From Burkholderia sp. PAMC 26561 (GTDB lineage Bacteria; Pseudomonadota; Gammaproteobacteria; Burkholderiales; Burkholderiaceae): DNA of 64,000 nucleotides. The DNA is taken from assembly GCF_001557535.2 (NCBI RefSeq), contig NZ_CP014307.1:434001-498000 (forward strand), given 5' to 3'. Under the pieces are notes generated by a model. That model made no database searches. It was given only the letters and a program-made list of their open reading frames with translations, and was not told where the DNA came from. Positions within the stretch are counted from its first letter, which is position 1; the number at the start of each line of letters is the position of its first letter. Positions 18,568-27,482 of this stretch are shown here, in pieces. The translations under genes were made by a program, and so were the position numbers.

Positions 18568-20121
18568 TCAGTTCTTGTCGTTGTGACCGGCGTTTTTCGT
18601 ATGTTCGTCGCCAAGCGGACGCCATGCGCGGCCATCAGCCTGCAGCAGTGCGTCGGCTTCCTTTGGGCCGGCGCTTCCCGCCTCGTAGCCATGAACCGGC
18701 AACGGACCGCCTTCGGGATGCAGAACCGCGTCGACCGCCGCCCAGCTCGTCTCGATGCTGTCCGCGCGCTGGAACAGCGTTTCGTCGCCGAGCATGCAGT
18801 CGTACAGCAGCGTTTCGTAGCCTACGTTCGGTTTTTCATCGAAGAAATCGCCGTATTTGAACGACGACTGCACCGCCCCGACCTGCATCACCGGACCCGG
18901 CACCTTGACGTTGAAGTCGAAGGTCGTACCGTGTTGCGGGTCGATGCGCAATGTCAGCACGTTCGGCACGAGCGTATCGACGGGTGTGTCGCGAAACAGC
19001 AGGAACGGCACGGCTTTCAGTTGAATCGATATCTCCGTGCGCCGCGCCGTCATGCGCTTGCCCGTGCGCAGGTAGAACGGTACACCGGCCCAGCGCCAGT
19101 TCTCGACATACACCCGCGCCGCCGCGTACGTTTCCGTCTGGCTGTCAGGCGCAACGTCCTTTTCCTCGCGATAACCCGGCATGCTCGCGGACTTCTCGTA
19201 TTGTCCGAGCACCACGTCGCCGGCTTTCAGCGGCTGGATGGCGTCGAAGATCTCGGCTTTCTTGTCGCGGACGGCCTCGGCGTCGAAGGAATTCGGCGGT
19301 TCCATGGCGACCATGCCGAGCAACTGGAACAGGTGGTTAGGAACCATGTCGCGAAATGCGCCGGTTTGCTCGTAGAATCCGCCACGCCCTTCCACGCCGA
19401 TGGTTTCCGCCGCCGTAATCTGCACGTGATCGATATATTCACGCCGGAAGATCGGCTCGAACAACGCGTTGGCAAAGCGCACGGCAAGAATGCTCTGAAC
19501 GGTGTCCTTGCCGAGAAAGTGATCAATGCGATAGATCTGATTTTCCCCGGCGAACTTGAGAATGCTCTCATTCAAGTCTTTCGCCGATGCGTAGTCATGC
19601 CCAAACGGCTTTTCAATGACCACGCGCCGGAACGCTTGATCGTTTTCTTTCAGTAATCCTGCTTTGCCGAGCCGCTCGACAATGGGCTTGAAGAAGCGTG
19701 AGCTGACGGCGAGATAAAAAATGACATTTCCACTTTCACCCAAAGTCTGCTTTAGCTTGTTGAATACGTCATCCGTTTCGAACTCGCCCGCAACGTACTG
19801 CAGGCGGTCGGCAACCCAGTTCCATGCCTTTTCGTCGAGCTGGGATGTATGAAAGGCGCCGGCCTTGTCGGCGGCGAAACTCTTGAGCGATTCGGTGAGC
19901 TGGTCACGCCAGGCGCTGGTTTCGAGCTCGCCGTGATTGACACCGATGATCTTCATCTTGTCGTCGAGCAGACCGTCCGACGAGAGGTTGTACAGTGCCG
20001 GCATCAAGAGCCGCTTGGTGAGGTCGCCGGCAGCGCCGAAGATCACGAGCGTGCATGGTGGGGCAGGATGTTTGCCGGGAGCCGGCGGGGAGGACGTAGC
20101 AGTAGCAAGTGGGGTCGACAT
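18568..20121 (-). CDS. zwf: glucose-6-phosphate 1-dehydrogenase
   Basis: 517 aa. Oxidises glucose-6-phosphate to 6-phosphogluconolactone, feeding the Entner-Doudoroff and pentose-phosphate routes. The NADP-binding start IFGAAGDLTKR is intact and the substrate/catalytic motif RIDHFLGKD carries the essential His. The ATG at 20121 begins MSTPLATATSS; the ten residues upstream look non-conserved. The ribosome site is weak (AAAGAACCC). It leads a three-gene operon with ppgK and the HAD phosphatase. Confidence 0.95.
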   Translation of the reverse strand: MSTPLATATSSPPAPGKHPAPPCTLVIFGAAGDLTKRLLMPALYNLSSDGLLDDKMKIIGVNHGELETSAWRDQLTESLKSFAADKAGAFHTSQLDEKAWNWVADRLQYVAGEFETDDVFNKLKQTLGESGNVIFYLAVSSRFFKPIVERLGKAGLLKENDQAFRRVVIEKPFGHDYASAKDLNESILKFAGENQIYRIDHFLGKDTVQSILAVRFANALFEPIFRREYIDHVQITAAETIGVEGRGGFYEQTGAFRDMVPNHLFQLLGMVAMEPPNSFDAEAVRDKKAEIFDAIQPLKAGDVVLGQYEKSASMPGYREEKDVAPDSQTETYAAARVYVENWRWAGVPFYLRTGKRMTARRTEISIQLKAVPFLLFRDTPVDTLVPNVLTLRIDPQHGTTFDFNVKVPGPVMQVGAVQSSFKYGDFFDEKPNVGYETLLYDCMLGDETLFQRADSIETSWAAVDAVLHPEGGPLPVHGYEAGSAGPKEADALLQADGRAWRPLGDEHTKNAGHNDKN

Positions 20122-20328
20122 AGGGTTCTTTAAGAGAAGAGTTGAACGCACCGCCTATTAAAGACCATCTTAGTCGTCTCACAGTTCAAAATCGTGACCA
20201 ATCGGCGAGCTTATGCCCGCCGCCGTATGCAATTTGTAATCAAGACTGGGCTGTGCCGGTAGAATGTCGGCACCTCGCGGCGGCACGCCCGGCCGAGTTT
20301 TTCCATCATCAGGGCAGGAGTTCCACAC

Positions 20329-21168
20329 ATGATTCAGACAGTCTCGCCGGTGCAGCTCACCGCCTATTTCGACCGCATCGGTTATACCGGCCCGCATGAA
20401 GCGAGCGCTGATACGCTGCATGCGCTGCACCGGCTGCACCCGCAGGCCATCCCGTTTGAAAACATCGACACGCTGCTTGGCGTCACGCCGCGGCTCGATC
20501 TCGAGTCGGTGTTCGCAAAGCTCGTGAGCGCGCGCCGCGGTGGTTATTGCTATGAACACAACCTGCTGTTTCGCGCAGTGCTGGAGACCATCGGATTCGA
20601 GACGACCGGGCTTGCAGCGCGCGTGCTCTGGGCCGATCCGGATGCCATGCTGCCGCGCACGCACATGATGCTGCTCGTGGAAACGCCGGATGAAACCTGG
20701 CTCGCCGACGTTGGTTTCGGCAGCATGACGCTCACCGCTCCCCTAGTGTTCGATAACGGCCGTGAACAGGCCACGCCGCACGAGACCTTCCGCCTCGATC
20801 TGATCGAGCGCGGCGATTTCAAGCTGCTGGTGAAGCTCGGCGAGACGTGGAAGCCCGTGTACCGGTTCGATCTCGAACCCCAGGTGCCCTCCGACTACGC
20901 CATGGCGAACCATTACGTGTCCACCCTCCCCGATTCGATCTTCGTCAATCACCTGATCGTGGCGCGCGTGATCCCGGGGCAACGCCAGACGTTGTTCGAC
21001 CGGACGGTGACCCGCCGGGGCACGGCTGAAGAGCATCGCGAACTCACGTCGGCCGCCGAGCTGCGCGGCGTGCTGGAAGACACCTTTGGCATCACATTAC
21101 CGACGGACGCCAAACTTGCAAGCGTGCTCGAGCACCTGGCTGCGCAAGCCGCATCCGCCGCGACCTGA
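20329..21168 (+). CDS. nat: arylamine N-acetyltransferase
   Basis: 279 aa. Transfers acetyl from acetyl-CoA to aromatic amines and hydrazines. The catalytic triad is visible: Cys74 in RRGGYCYE, His112 in THMMLL and Asp127 in LADVGFGS. The N-terminal helical part contains the family segment HPQAIPFENID. The length matches bacterial NATs (about 275-280). A GGAG box (GGCAGGAGTTCCACAC) precedes the ATG. It is followed after 24 bp by a PBP gene in the same direction, although no functional link is known. Confidence 0.94.
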   Translation: MIQTVSPVQLTAYFDRIGYTGPHEASADTLHALHRLHPQAIPFENIDTLLGVTPRLDLESVFAKLVSARRGGYCYEHNLLFRAVLETIGFETTGLAARVLWADPDAMLPRTHMMLLVETPDETWLADVGFGSMTLTAPLVFDNGREQATPHETFRLDLIERGDFKLLVKLGETWKPVYRFDLEPQVPSDYAMANHYVSTLPDSIFVNHLIVARVIPGQRQTLFDRTVTRRGTAEEHRELTSAAELRGVLEDTFGITLPTDAKLASVLEHLAAQAASAAT

Positions 21169-21192
21169 CCCATCAAACGAGCCGACCCAAGC

Positions 21193-22896
21193 ATGCGTAA
21201 AACCGCCAGGCGCGCTCACGAAGCGTACCGGACGCCCGTGAAGAACGCCGTCCTCGAAAGCCGGCTGCCTCAGTGGCGCTCCACTTTCATCGTCATGCTG
21301 ATGTTCGCCGCGTTCGCGGCGCTGGCGGCGCGCGCGCTGTGGGTTCAGGTCGTGAACCAGGACTTTTACATCGGTGAGGGACAAAAGCGGTATCAGCGCA
21401 CACTCGAACTCGCCGCCACGCGCGGGCGAATTGTCGACCGAAACGGCGCGATGCTCGCCGTGAGCCTCGCAACCTATTCCATCTGGGCGACGCCGTCGCG
21501 CTTCAGTGCCGAAACCCGGCCGCATGTCGCGCGGCTGCTCGACATGCCCGAAAAGGAACTCGCCCGCCGGCTCGGAACGGAGCGTTCGTTCGTCCTGCTG
21601 AAACGTCAGGTCGATGCCGACCAGGCGACGCGCATTGCGGAAACGGGTCTGGCGGGTGTCACGCTCGTCGCAGACACCAAACGCTTTTATCCTGAGGGAG
21701 AGTCGGCGGCGCATATCGTCGGTTTCACCGATAACGAGGACCACGGCCAGGAAGGCGTCGAGCTCGCCGCGAACGATCGCCTCACCGGGGAACACGGTCA
21801 GCGCGAAGTGATCCGCGACCGGCTGGGCCGCGTTGTATCGGAGATTGGCGAAGCCGAATTACCCGAGAACGGCGAGACCATCCACCTGACCATCGACCGG
21901 CGCATCCAGCAGCTCGCGCATACGCAACTGGCAGCGGCGATCAAAAAGCACAAGGCACGCGCGGGCAGCGTGGTCGTGCTGGATGCCAAGAACGGCGAGA
22001 TCCTCGCGCTCGCCAACTATCCGACCTTCGACCCGAACGATCGCTCGCGCCTGACCGGCGAGCAGTTGCGCAACCGGGCGCTCACCGACACGTTCGAGCC
22101 CGGCTCGACCATCAAGCCGCTGGTCGCGGCGCTTGCCATTGATATGGGACAGGTGCGCCCCGATACCCGTATCGATACCTCGCCGGGCACCTTCAAGCTC
22201 GGTCCGAACACGATCCACGATACATCGAATCACGGCGTCATTACGGTGTCGGAGGCCGTGCAGATGTCGAGCAATATTGCGTTGACGAAGCTCTCGCTCA
22301 AGCTGCCTGCGCAGACGGTTTGGGACAAGTACCGCGAATATGGCATAGGGCAGGCGCCGGAGCTGACGTTCCCCGGTGCGGCGACGGGGCGCTTGCGCGC
22401 GTACCAGCGCTGGAGGCCTATCGAGCAGGCGACCATGGCTTACGGCTATGGCCTGTCCTTGTCGCTGTTGCAGATCGCGCAGGTTTATACGGCTTATGCC
22501 GGCACCGGTGAATTCCGCCAGTCGACGCTCGTACGCGGCAAAGCGGCACCGGAACCGGTTCAGGTCACCAAGGCCACGACGGCCGCGGCCGTGCGCAACA
22601 TGCTCGAACTCGCGATGGGGCCCCGTGGCACGGGACGTGCGGCAGCGGTAGAGGGTTATCGGGTGGGCGGCAAGACCGGTACGGCGCGCAAACAGGTCGG
22701 GCGAACCTATGCTGCGAACAAGTATCGTGCGTCGTTTGTCGGAATGGCGCCCATGAGCGACCCGCAAGTGATTGTCGCGGTGATGATCGATGAACCGTCG
22801 GCAGGCTCGTATTACGGCGGGACCGTGGCAGGGCCGGTGTTTTCAGGCGTTGTCGGTGGAACCATGCAGCTTCTGGGCGTGCCGCCCGACGCCTGA
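21193..22896 (+). CDS. FtsI-like class B penicillin-binding protein (paralogue)
   Basis: 567 aa. A short cytoplasmic tail and one transmembrane helix (about residues 30-53) lead to the PBP dimerisation domain (about 70-220, with ATRGRIVDRNG) and the transpeptidase domain. Active-site motifs are complete: STIK at 305-308, SSN at 359-361 and KTGTARK near 495. It cross-links peptidoglycan, probably septal by homology to FtsI. No dcw-cluster gene (mraZ, ftsL, murE) is nearby, so this appears to be a second ftsI-like gene. It may act under special growth conditions or lower beta-lactam sensitivity; both are inference. Confidence 0.9.
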   Translation: MRKTARRAHEAYRTPVKNAVLESRLPQWRSTFIVMLMFAAFAALAARALWVQVVNQDFYIGEGQKRYQRTLELAATRGRIVDRNGAMLAVSLATYSIWATPSRFSAETRPHVARLLDMPEKELARRLGTERSFVLLKRQVDADQATRIAETGLAGVTLVADTKRFYPEGESAAHIVGFTDNEDHGQEGVELAANDRLTGEHGQREVIRDRLGRVVSEIGEAELPENGETIHLTIDRRIQQLAHTQLAAAIKKHKARAGSVVVLDAKNGEILALANYPTFDPNDRSRLTGEQLRNRALTDTFEPGSTIKPLVAALAIDMGQVRPDTRIDTSPGTFKLGPNTIHDTSNHGVITVSEAVQMSSNIALTKLSLKLPAQTVWDKYREYGIGQAPELTFPGAATGRLRAYQRWRPIEQATMAYGYGLSLSLLQIAQVYTAYAGTGEFRQSTLVRGKAAPEPVQVTKATTAAAVRNMLELAMGPRGTGRAAAVEGYRVGGKTGTARKQVGRTYAANKYRASFVGMAPMSDPQVIVAVMIDEPSAGSYYGGTVAGPVFSGVVGGTMQLLGVPPDA

Positions 22897-22983
22897 TGCG
22901 CTTTTACGTAAATCGTAAGGCCGCTGTGATGTAATCGGCATGACAGACCCAGCGTTGCTGTGGCCGAATTTTTGAAGGACACC

Positions 22984-23331
22984 ATGAAAAAGATTGCCTG
23001 CGCTCTCGCGCTTCCCTTGTTTTTGCTCCAGGCCTGCGGCCAGTTTCATAATGCCGACGCCGGACAACCCGAAGTCGAAACCGCTACGAACGCATCGGTC
23101 ACGAGCATCGTCCAGTGCCTGACGGACGAGGCGCAAAAGCACGATGCGAAGTTCAAGAAAACACCGATTCCGCAAGGCACGATGCTCGAATTCGGCGATT
23201 CCAATGTGATCAAGGTTCGCTTCGACAACGGCGAGACTTCGTACCGGTTTTATCCGGGCGAACGGCACGTGTCGAACTTGTGGCTCGAAGGCGCGAGCAA
23301 GAAATGCGCGCCCGGAACCAACGGTTCCTGA
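22984..23331 (+). CDS. putative lipoprotein
   Basis: 115 aa. The N-terminus MKKIACALALPLFLLQACG is a lipoprotein signal, with Cys18 as probable acylation site (Gln at -2 is unusual). The mature part (about 97 aa) contains three more Cys and a Tyr-rich beta-like stretch (GETSYRFYPGERHV). No family recognised. The start is ATG 22984, preceded by GAAGGACACC; an in-frame upstream start would spoil the signal peptide. It follows the PBP gene by 87 bp and could share its transcript. Confidence 0.75.
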   Translation: MKKIACALALPLFLLQACGQFHNADAGQPEVETATNASVTSIVQCLTDEAQKHDAKFKKTPIPQGTMLEFGDSNVIKVRFDNGETSYRFYPGERHVSNLWLEGASKKCAPGTNGS

Positions 23332-23376
23332 TGAGTTCGCCTTTCAAAGCCGGACAGCAAGTCAGACGAGCCGATC

Positions 23377-23655
23377 GTGCGGTCCACTAAAGCCATCAAC
23401 GCCGTTGAACGGCTCAAGACACGCTCGGGCAATCCTCAGTACGCCGCGATCAGCCTGAGCGGCGGCCTTTTCTATCTCGTCGACCGCGCGCTCGCCGGCG
23501 AGCAAAAACTGTCCTCACCCCTGCCGCTCGACGATTTTGTAGCGTTCGTGAACGCGCTCAAGCCGGAAAAACCACGACGCGTGAGCAAGCTCGACCTTGC
23601 GATGGACGAGCAGATCAAACGCAGCGGCAAGCCACGCGACCCAAGCACCGGGTAA
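23377..23655 (+). CDS. hypothetical protein, 92 aa
   Basis: Starts with GTG (MRSTKAINAVERLKTRSG) because an in-frame stop lies at 23332. It is soluble, with a hydrophobic centre (AAISLSGGLFYLVDRAL) and a Lys/Arg-rich C-terminus. The ribosome site is not obvious, so the exact start is uncertain. No domain recognised. It trails the lipoprotein gene by 45 bp. Confidence 0.55.
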   Translation: MRSTKAINAVERLKTRSGNPQYAAISLSGGLFYLVDRALAGEQKLSSPLPLDDFVAFVNALKPEKPRRVSKLDLAMDEQIKRSGKPRDPSTG

Positions 23656-23957
23656 TCCTTACTACGCGAGCGTCCCATCACGGATACCCTTTACCGCGAA
23701 AACGTTTGCGTATTTCATCCGTAAAATTCCCGTGTTCCCCTGCGCACCCAGCGGCGCGCCCAATGTGCGATTCCAGACAGTGCATGGCCGCCACACCGGG
23801 CGAGTATGCATCGACGGTCGCATCAAACCGGGGCCGCCCGACGCGCAGATAAGCGCGCAGGCGAAGGGGAAAAAAAGCCGGACGACGCACGACGGGCCTT
23901 GTCATCGAAACAGGTGGCAGCGCTCGCGGCAGTACGCCGGCAAAAACGGTGGCGCAG

Positions 23958-24266
23958 ATGAAAAACAAACAGGGTGCAACATCAGGGGGCTTGAAAACAT
24001 CGTCGCATGCGGACGCGGAACTCCAGCACATTGAACGCGCAATCGGCCAGTTGCGCGCAATGAGCCAGAAGCCGACAGGCGCGATGAATGTGGACTACTG
24101 GCGTGAACGGCTTGCTGCGGTAGGCGGTGAACACGTGCTCGTGCCGGCTCAGCGGCAACGTATCGATGCATTGCGCAAGGTTCTCGATTCGTTTTCACAG
24201 CCGCCCGGCGGTCCGGTACCCGGGGGCAAGAGATCGACCAACAGGCTTTGGGCGAAAGCGGCGTAA
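23958..24266 (+). CDS. hypothetical protein, 102 aa
   Basis: Starts MKNKQGATSGGLKTSSHADAEL; an in-frame GTG nine bases earlier is an alternative. The middle (about residues 22-85) is predicted helical with regular Leu/Ile/Ala spacing (LQHIERAIGQLRAMSQ, RQRIDALRKVLDSF), and the tail is Pro/Gly-rich. It is a likely small coiled-coil cytoplasmic protein of unknown role. It is isolated by 300 bp from the previous gene and convergent with the FNT gene. Confidence 0.6.
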   Translation: MKNKQGATSGGLKTSSHADAELQHIERAIGQLRAMSQKPTGAMNVDYWRERLAAVGGEHVLVPAQRQRIDALRKVLDSFSQPPGGPVPGGKRSTNRLWAKAA

Positions 24267-24375
24267 TCACGACGCTTTCGCCATCGCGCGCAAAAAGTGC
24301 GCTTTCGTTGTTCATATGTTGTTGCTTGCGAACAGCGTGCCCTGGAGGCGTGCCGCTCGCAAGCAGGCAGAAGCA

Positions 24376-25233
24376 TCAGTCGATCTCGGGCGCAATCGCC
24401 GCGTGATTGACGATCGCCACAAGCGAGATCCCGCCGATCATATTGCCGATGAACGTCGGCAACAGGAATACGAGCAGGTAATCGCGAATGGTCGCGGCGC
24501 CCGTCATGACCGCGTACGACGTTTCCACGGACCCGGCGATCACATGCGACAGCTTACTCACTGCGACCGTGTAGGTGATCAGCAGGATTGTCAGGAAACG
24601 GGCGGAGCGCGCGCTCGGCAGCAGCCATACCATCAGCGCGATCAGCCATCCTGCGAAGATCGCGCGGACTACGGTCACGCCGAAGCTGCCGGAGATCGGT
24701 AACTGCGCAAGCTTGCCGAGCGACCCGACGACATCGTCAGAGAACACACCGTGGATCTGCAGGATCGCGGCGAAGATGATCGTCCCGATCAGGTTGAACG
24801 ACAGCACGATCGCCCATAGCCGAAACGTCTTCAACAAGGTCTTCAGATCGCGGCGCGTGAGCACGGGCAATACGGCGCTCAGGGTGCTTTCGGTGAACAA
24901 TTGCTGGCGTCCGAGAATCACGATCACGAATCCGATCGTGTATCCAAACGATGCCACCAGATCGCGCCAAGGCTCATCGGGTAACGCGCTTAGAAGCGTG
25001 GCCTGCGTGAGAAACGAAAATCCTATCGATAACCCCGCCGCAAGCGCCGACCACGCCAGCGCGAAGAAGGTACGGTCCATCGAATTCTCGCCTTCCTCGC
25101 GAACGATCTCGTGGATCACGAGCGCGTGCGGGGACGAATGTTCGGCGGCCTGTTCCTTTTCGTCGCTGTCGAGATGGGGAGAGTTCGACCCTGCTTCCTG
25201 ATTCTTTTGTTCTGCTTCCTGCTTTTGCGGCAT
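24376..25233 (-). CDS. formate/nitrite transporter family membrane channel
   Basis: 285 aa. A polar, Gln/Glu-rich N-terminal tail (about residues 1-55) precedes six hydrophobic segments of the FocA/NirC fold. FGYTIGFVIVILGRQQLFTE and FIGNMIGG are characteristic of the pore helices in this family. Members are pentameric channels for small anions such as formate or nitrite. The Burkholderia subgroup with the long N-terminus has not, to my knowledge, been given a substrate. I start at the ATG at 25233 after GGGAG; the frame is open to 25323 but the extension is Arg-rich. It is monocistronic. Confidence 0.83.
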   Translation of the reverse strand: MPQKQEAEQKNQEAGSNSPHLDSDEKEQAAEHSSPHALVIHEIVREEGENSMDRTFFALAWSALAAGLSIGFSFLTQATLLSALPDEPWRDLVASFGYTIGFVIVILGRQQLFTESTLSAVLPVLTRRDLKTLLKTFRLWAIVLSFNLIGTIIFAAILQIHGVFSDDVVGSLGKLAQLPISGSFGVTVVRAIFAGWLIALMVWLLPSARSARFLTILLITYTVAVSKLSHVIAGSVETSYAVMTGAATIRDYLLVFLLPTFIGNMIGGISLVAIVNHAAIAPEID

Positions 25234-25507
25234 CGCGCGCTCCCTGCAGCGGTCGCCGGGCCATGGCCGACGTCGCGCTGTCTTGTCTTGGCCAAGTCCG
25301 GACGAACGAGCCACCCCGACCATGGTTGGGGTTGCATCGCACGAGCAGGAAAGATGCCTACTAAATCCTTACACCGTCTGAAATGTGGAGTGCGTCAACA
25401 GCGTGATAAACAGATTCATCGCATGGGAACAAGCTTAGCGGAATCGCTTGGTTTGGCCGGCGGCGACGCGACGCTAAGATCGTGGCTCGATCCGTCACCG
25501 AATTCCC

Positions 25508-26524
25508 ATGAGTATTTACATCGACGACGCCCAACGCCGCACCATCCATCAGCTTCGCGCTTCGTGGCGCTGGCGCAGCGAATGGCCCACGTGGCTCCTG
25601 ATCGTGGCCCTGTATGGCGGATGGTTCGGCACGGCGCTCAATGCACGCGCCCTTGGCGTGCCGCTCGCCGTCGGGATCCTTGCGGTGCTTTCCTGCCTTT
25701 ATCTTTCGTTGCAGCACGAATTGCTGCACGGCCATCCGACCTGCTTTCCGTTGCTCAACGCGTTGTTCGGCATTGCGCCGCTCGCGGTGTGGTTTCCGTA
25801 CGCGGTGTATCGCGAGTCGCATCTGCGCCATCACGACGACGTTCATCTCACAGATCCCGATCTGGATCCGGAAACCTATTTTGTATCGGCGGAACGCTGG
25901 CGCGGCGCGGGGTTCGTCGTGCGTGGCCTGCTCACGTTTCGCAACACGTTCGTTGGACGCATTGTGCTCGCGCCCTGGTTTTCGATTGCATCGACGCTCG
26001 GTTCGGCAATGGTCGCAATTGCGCGCGGCAACGCCCGGATGGCTGGCGCATGGGCGCTCCATCTCGTGATGCTCGGTCTGCTTGTCACGTGGCTCGATCG
26101 TTATTGCGGCATCAGTCCTCTCGTTTTCGTTTTCGGCGTGGGATACCCGGCGCTGGCCCTGAGCGCAATCCGCTCATTCCAGGAACACCGCGCAGCCGAT
26201 AACATCAGTGAACGCACCGTCATCAACGAAGCATCGTGGTTCTGGCGGCTGCTGTTCCTGAACAACAACTTCCACTCGGTCCATCATGATCTGCCGGGCG
26301 CGCCGTGGTTCGCGTTATCGGCGATCTATCATGACGAACGCGATGCTTACTTGCAGCGAAACGGCGGCTTTATCGTGCGGGGTTATCAGGAATGGATGGT
26401 CCGGTACGGCGTAAAACCGGTGGCGCCGGCGCTGCATCCGCTGCACGCCCGCGCCGATCAGATCGCGCTCGCCGAACTCGAAGCTGCCAAGGACGCAAAG
26501 TCCGGAGTCGCGCAAGCCGTATAA
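25508..26524 (+). CDS. membrane fatty acid desaturase
   Basis: 338 aa with about four to five hydrophobic segments. The three His boxes of the di-iron desaturase/hydroxylase family are present: HELLHGH, HLRHHDD and (after FHS) HHDLPG. A conserved third-box environment NNNFHSVHHDLP lies near residue 256. The enzyme would act on fatty acyl chains in the membrane, or on a related hydrophobic substrate. Its start ATG at 25508 lacks a strong ribosome box. The next gene, a PhnD-like protein, begins 17 bp after its stop, so the pair is probably an operon, although no functional link is obvious. Confidence 0.87.
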   Translation: MSIYIDDAQRRTIHQLRASWRWRSEWPTWLLIVALYGGWFGTALNARALGVPLAVGILAVLSCLYLSLQHELLHGHPTCFPLLNALFGIAPLAVWFPYAVYRESHLRHHDDVHLTDPDLDPETYFVSAERWRGAGFVVRGLLTFRNTFVGRIVLAPWFSIASTLGSAMVAIARGNARMAGAWALHLVMLGLLVTWLDRYCGISPLVFVFGVGYPALALSAIRSFQEHRAADNISERTVINEASWFWRLLFLNNNFHSVHHDLPGAPWFALSAIYHDERDAYLQRNGGFIVRGYQEWMVRYGVKPVAPALHPLHARADQIALAELEAAKDAKSGVAQAV

Positions 26525-26540
26525 GGGACAACGAACCTGC

Positions 26541-27353
26541 ATGAAATGGCTTGCGGCTTTACCGATGTACAACGTCACACCAACGCTCGCCGGGGACTGG
26601 CGCGTGCTGCTGGAACACGTGCGCAGTCAACTGCGGCCGTGGCTCGACGCTCGCGGCGATACGCTGGAGCTGGTCGATCCCGACACATCGCTGACCGAAT
26701 TCTGGCTGCGCGACGACGTGCTCCTTACCCAGACCTGCGGTTATCCGCTGATGCACGCGCTTGACGGCCGCGTGCAGCTACTCGCGACCCCGATTTTTTC
26801 CATCGATGGCTGCGCGAACGGGGATTATCGAAGCGTGCTGGTCGCGCGCAAGGCGGCGAGCGTGACATCGCTCGAATCCAGTCGAGGCCTGCGCGCCGCC
26901 TACAACAGCGACGACTCGAACAGCGGCATGAACCTGCTGCGCCACGCCGTTGCGCCATTCGCGAATGGCCGTGCGTTCTTCTCGTCGCTGGTCGAAACCG
27001 GAGGGCATCTGGCGTCGCTCAAAGCGCTTGCCGACGATCGTGCCGACATTGCCGCCATCGACTGCGTGACCTTCGCCTTCGTGCGCGAACATCTTCCAGC
27101 ACTCGCCGATGGCGTCATCGAGATTGACGTGACGGCCTCGTCGCCGGGCTTGCCGCTGATTGCGTCGAAGAGGGTTCCGGCGGATGGAATCGATGCGCTT
27201 CGAACCGCTCTTTCCCGCGCCCTCACCCAGGATGCACCGCTGGCAACGCGCCTCAAGCTCGCCGGCTTCGCGCAGCGCCTGTTGAGCGATTATTCGGCGA
27301 TCATCGATCTCGAATCCGACGCCGCGAGGCGCGGCTACCCTCGCCTCGCCTGA
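26541..27353 (+). CDS. PhnD-like phosphate/phosphonate-type binding protein, no signal peptide
   Basis: 270 aa with the periplasmic-binding fold of the PhnD/SsuA/transferrin group. LPMYNVTPTL begins lobe 1, LLTQTCGYPLMH is a ligand-hinge segment, and YNSDDSNSGMNLLR with DDRADIAAIDCV follow. No cleavable signal peptide is seen (MKWLAALPMYNVT is too short and polar). It may therefore be cytoplasmic, or the true start may differ. No transporter ATPase or permease genes are nearby. Function unknown. Confidence 0.72.
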   Translation: MKWLAALPMYNVTPTLAGDWRVLLEHVRSQLRPWLDARGDTLELVDPDTSLTEFWLRDDVLLTQTCGYPLMHALDGRVQLLATPIFSIDGCANGDYRSVLVARKAASVTSLESSRGLRAAYNSDDSNSGMNLLRHAVAPFANGRAFFSSLVETGGHLASLKALADDRADIAAIDCVTFAFVREHLPALADGVIEIDVTASSPGLPLIASKRVPADGIDALRTALSRALTQDAPLATRLKLAGFAQRLLSDYSAIIDLESDAARRGYPRLA

Positions 27354-27482
27354 GGGCGGTCACGGCAGACTTTCAAGACTTTCGGCACAATCGGCATTTA
27401 GCCACGCGTTCGCGGTGCGCGTCTACGGTGTGTTTTCGTCCGCCGCACGCACAGCCGCCCGCTCGAAGTCACGGAAGCCGCA

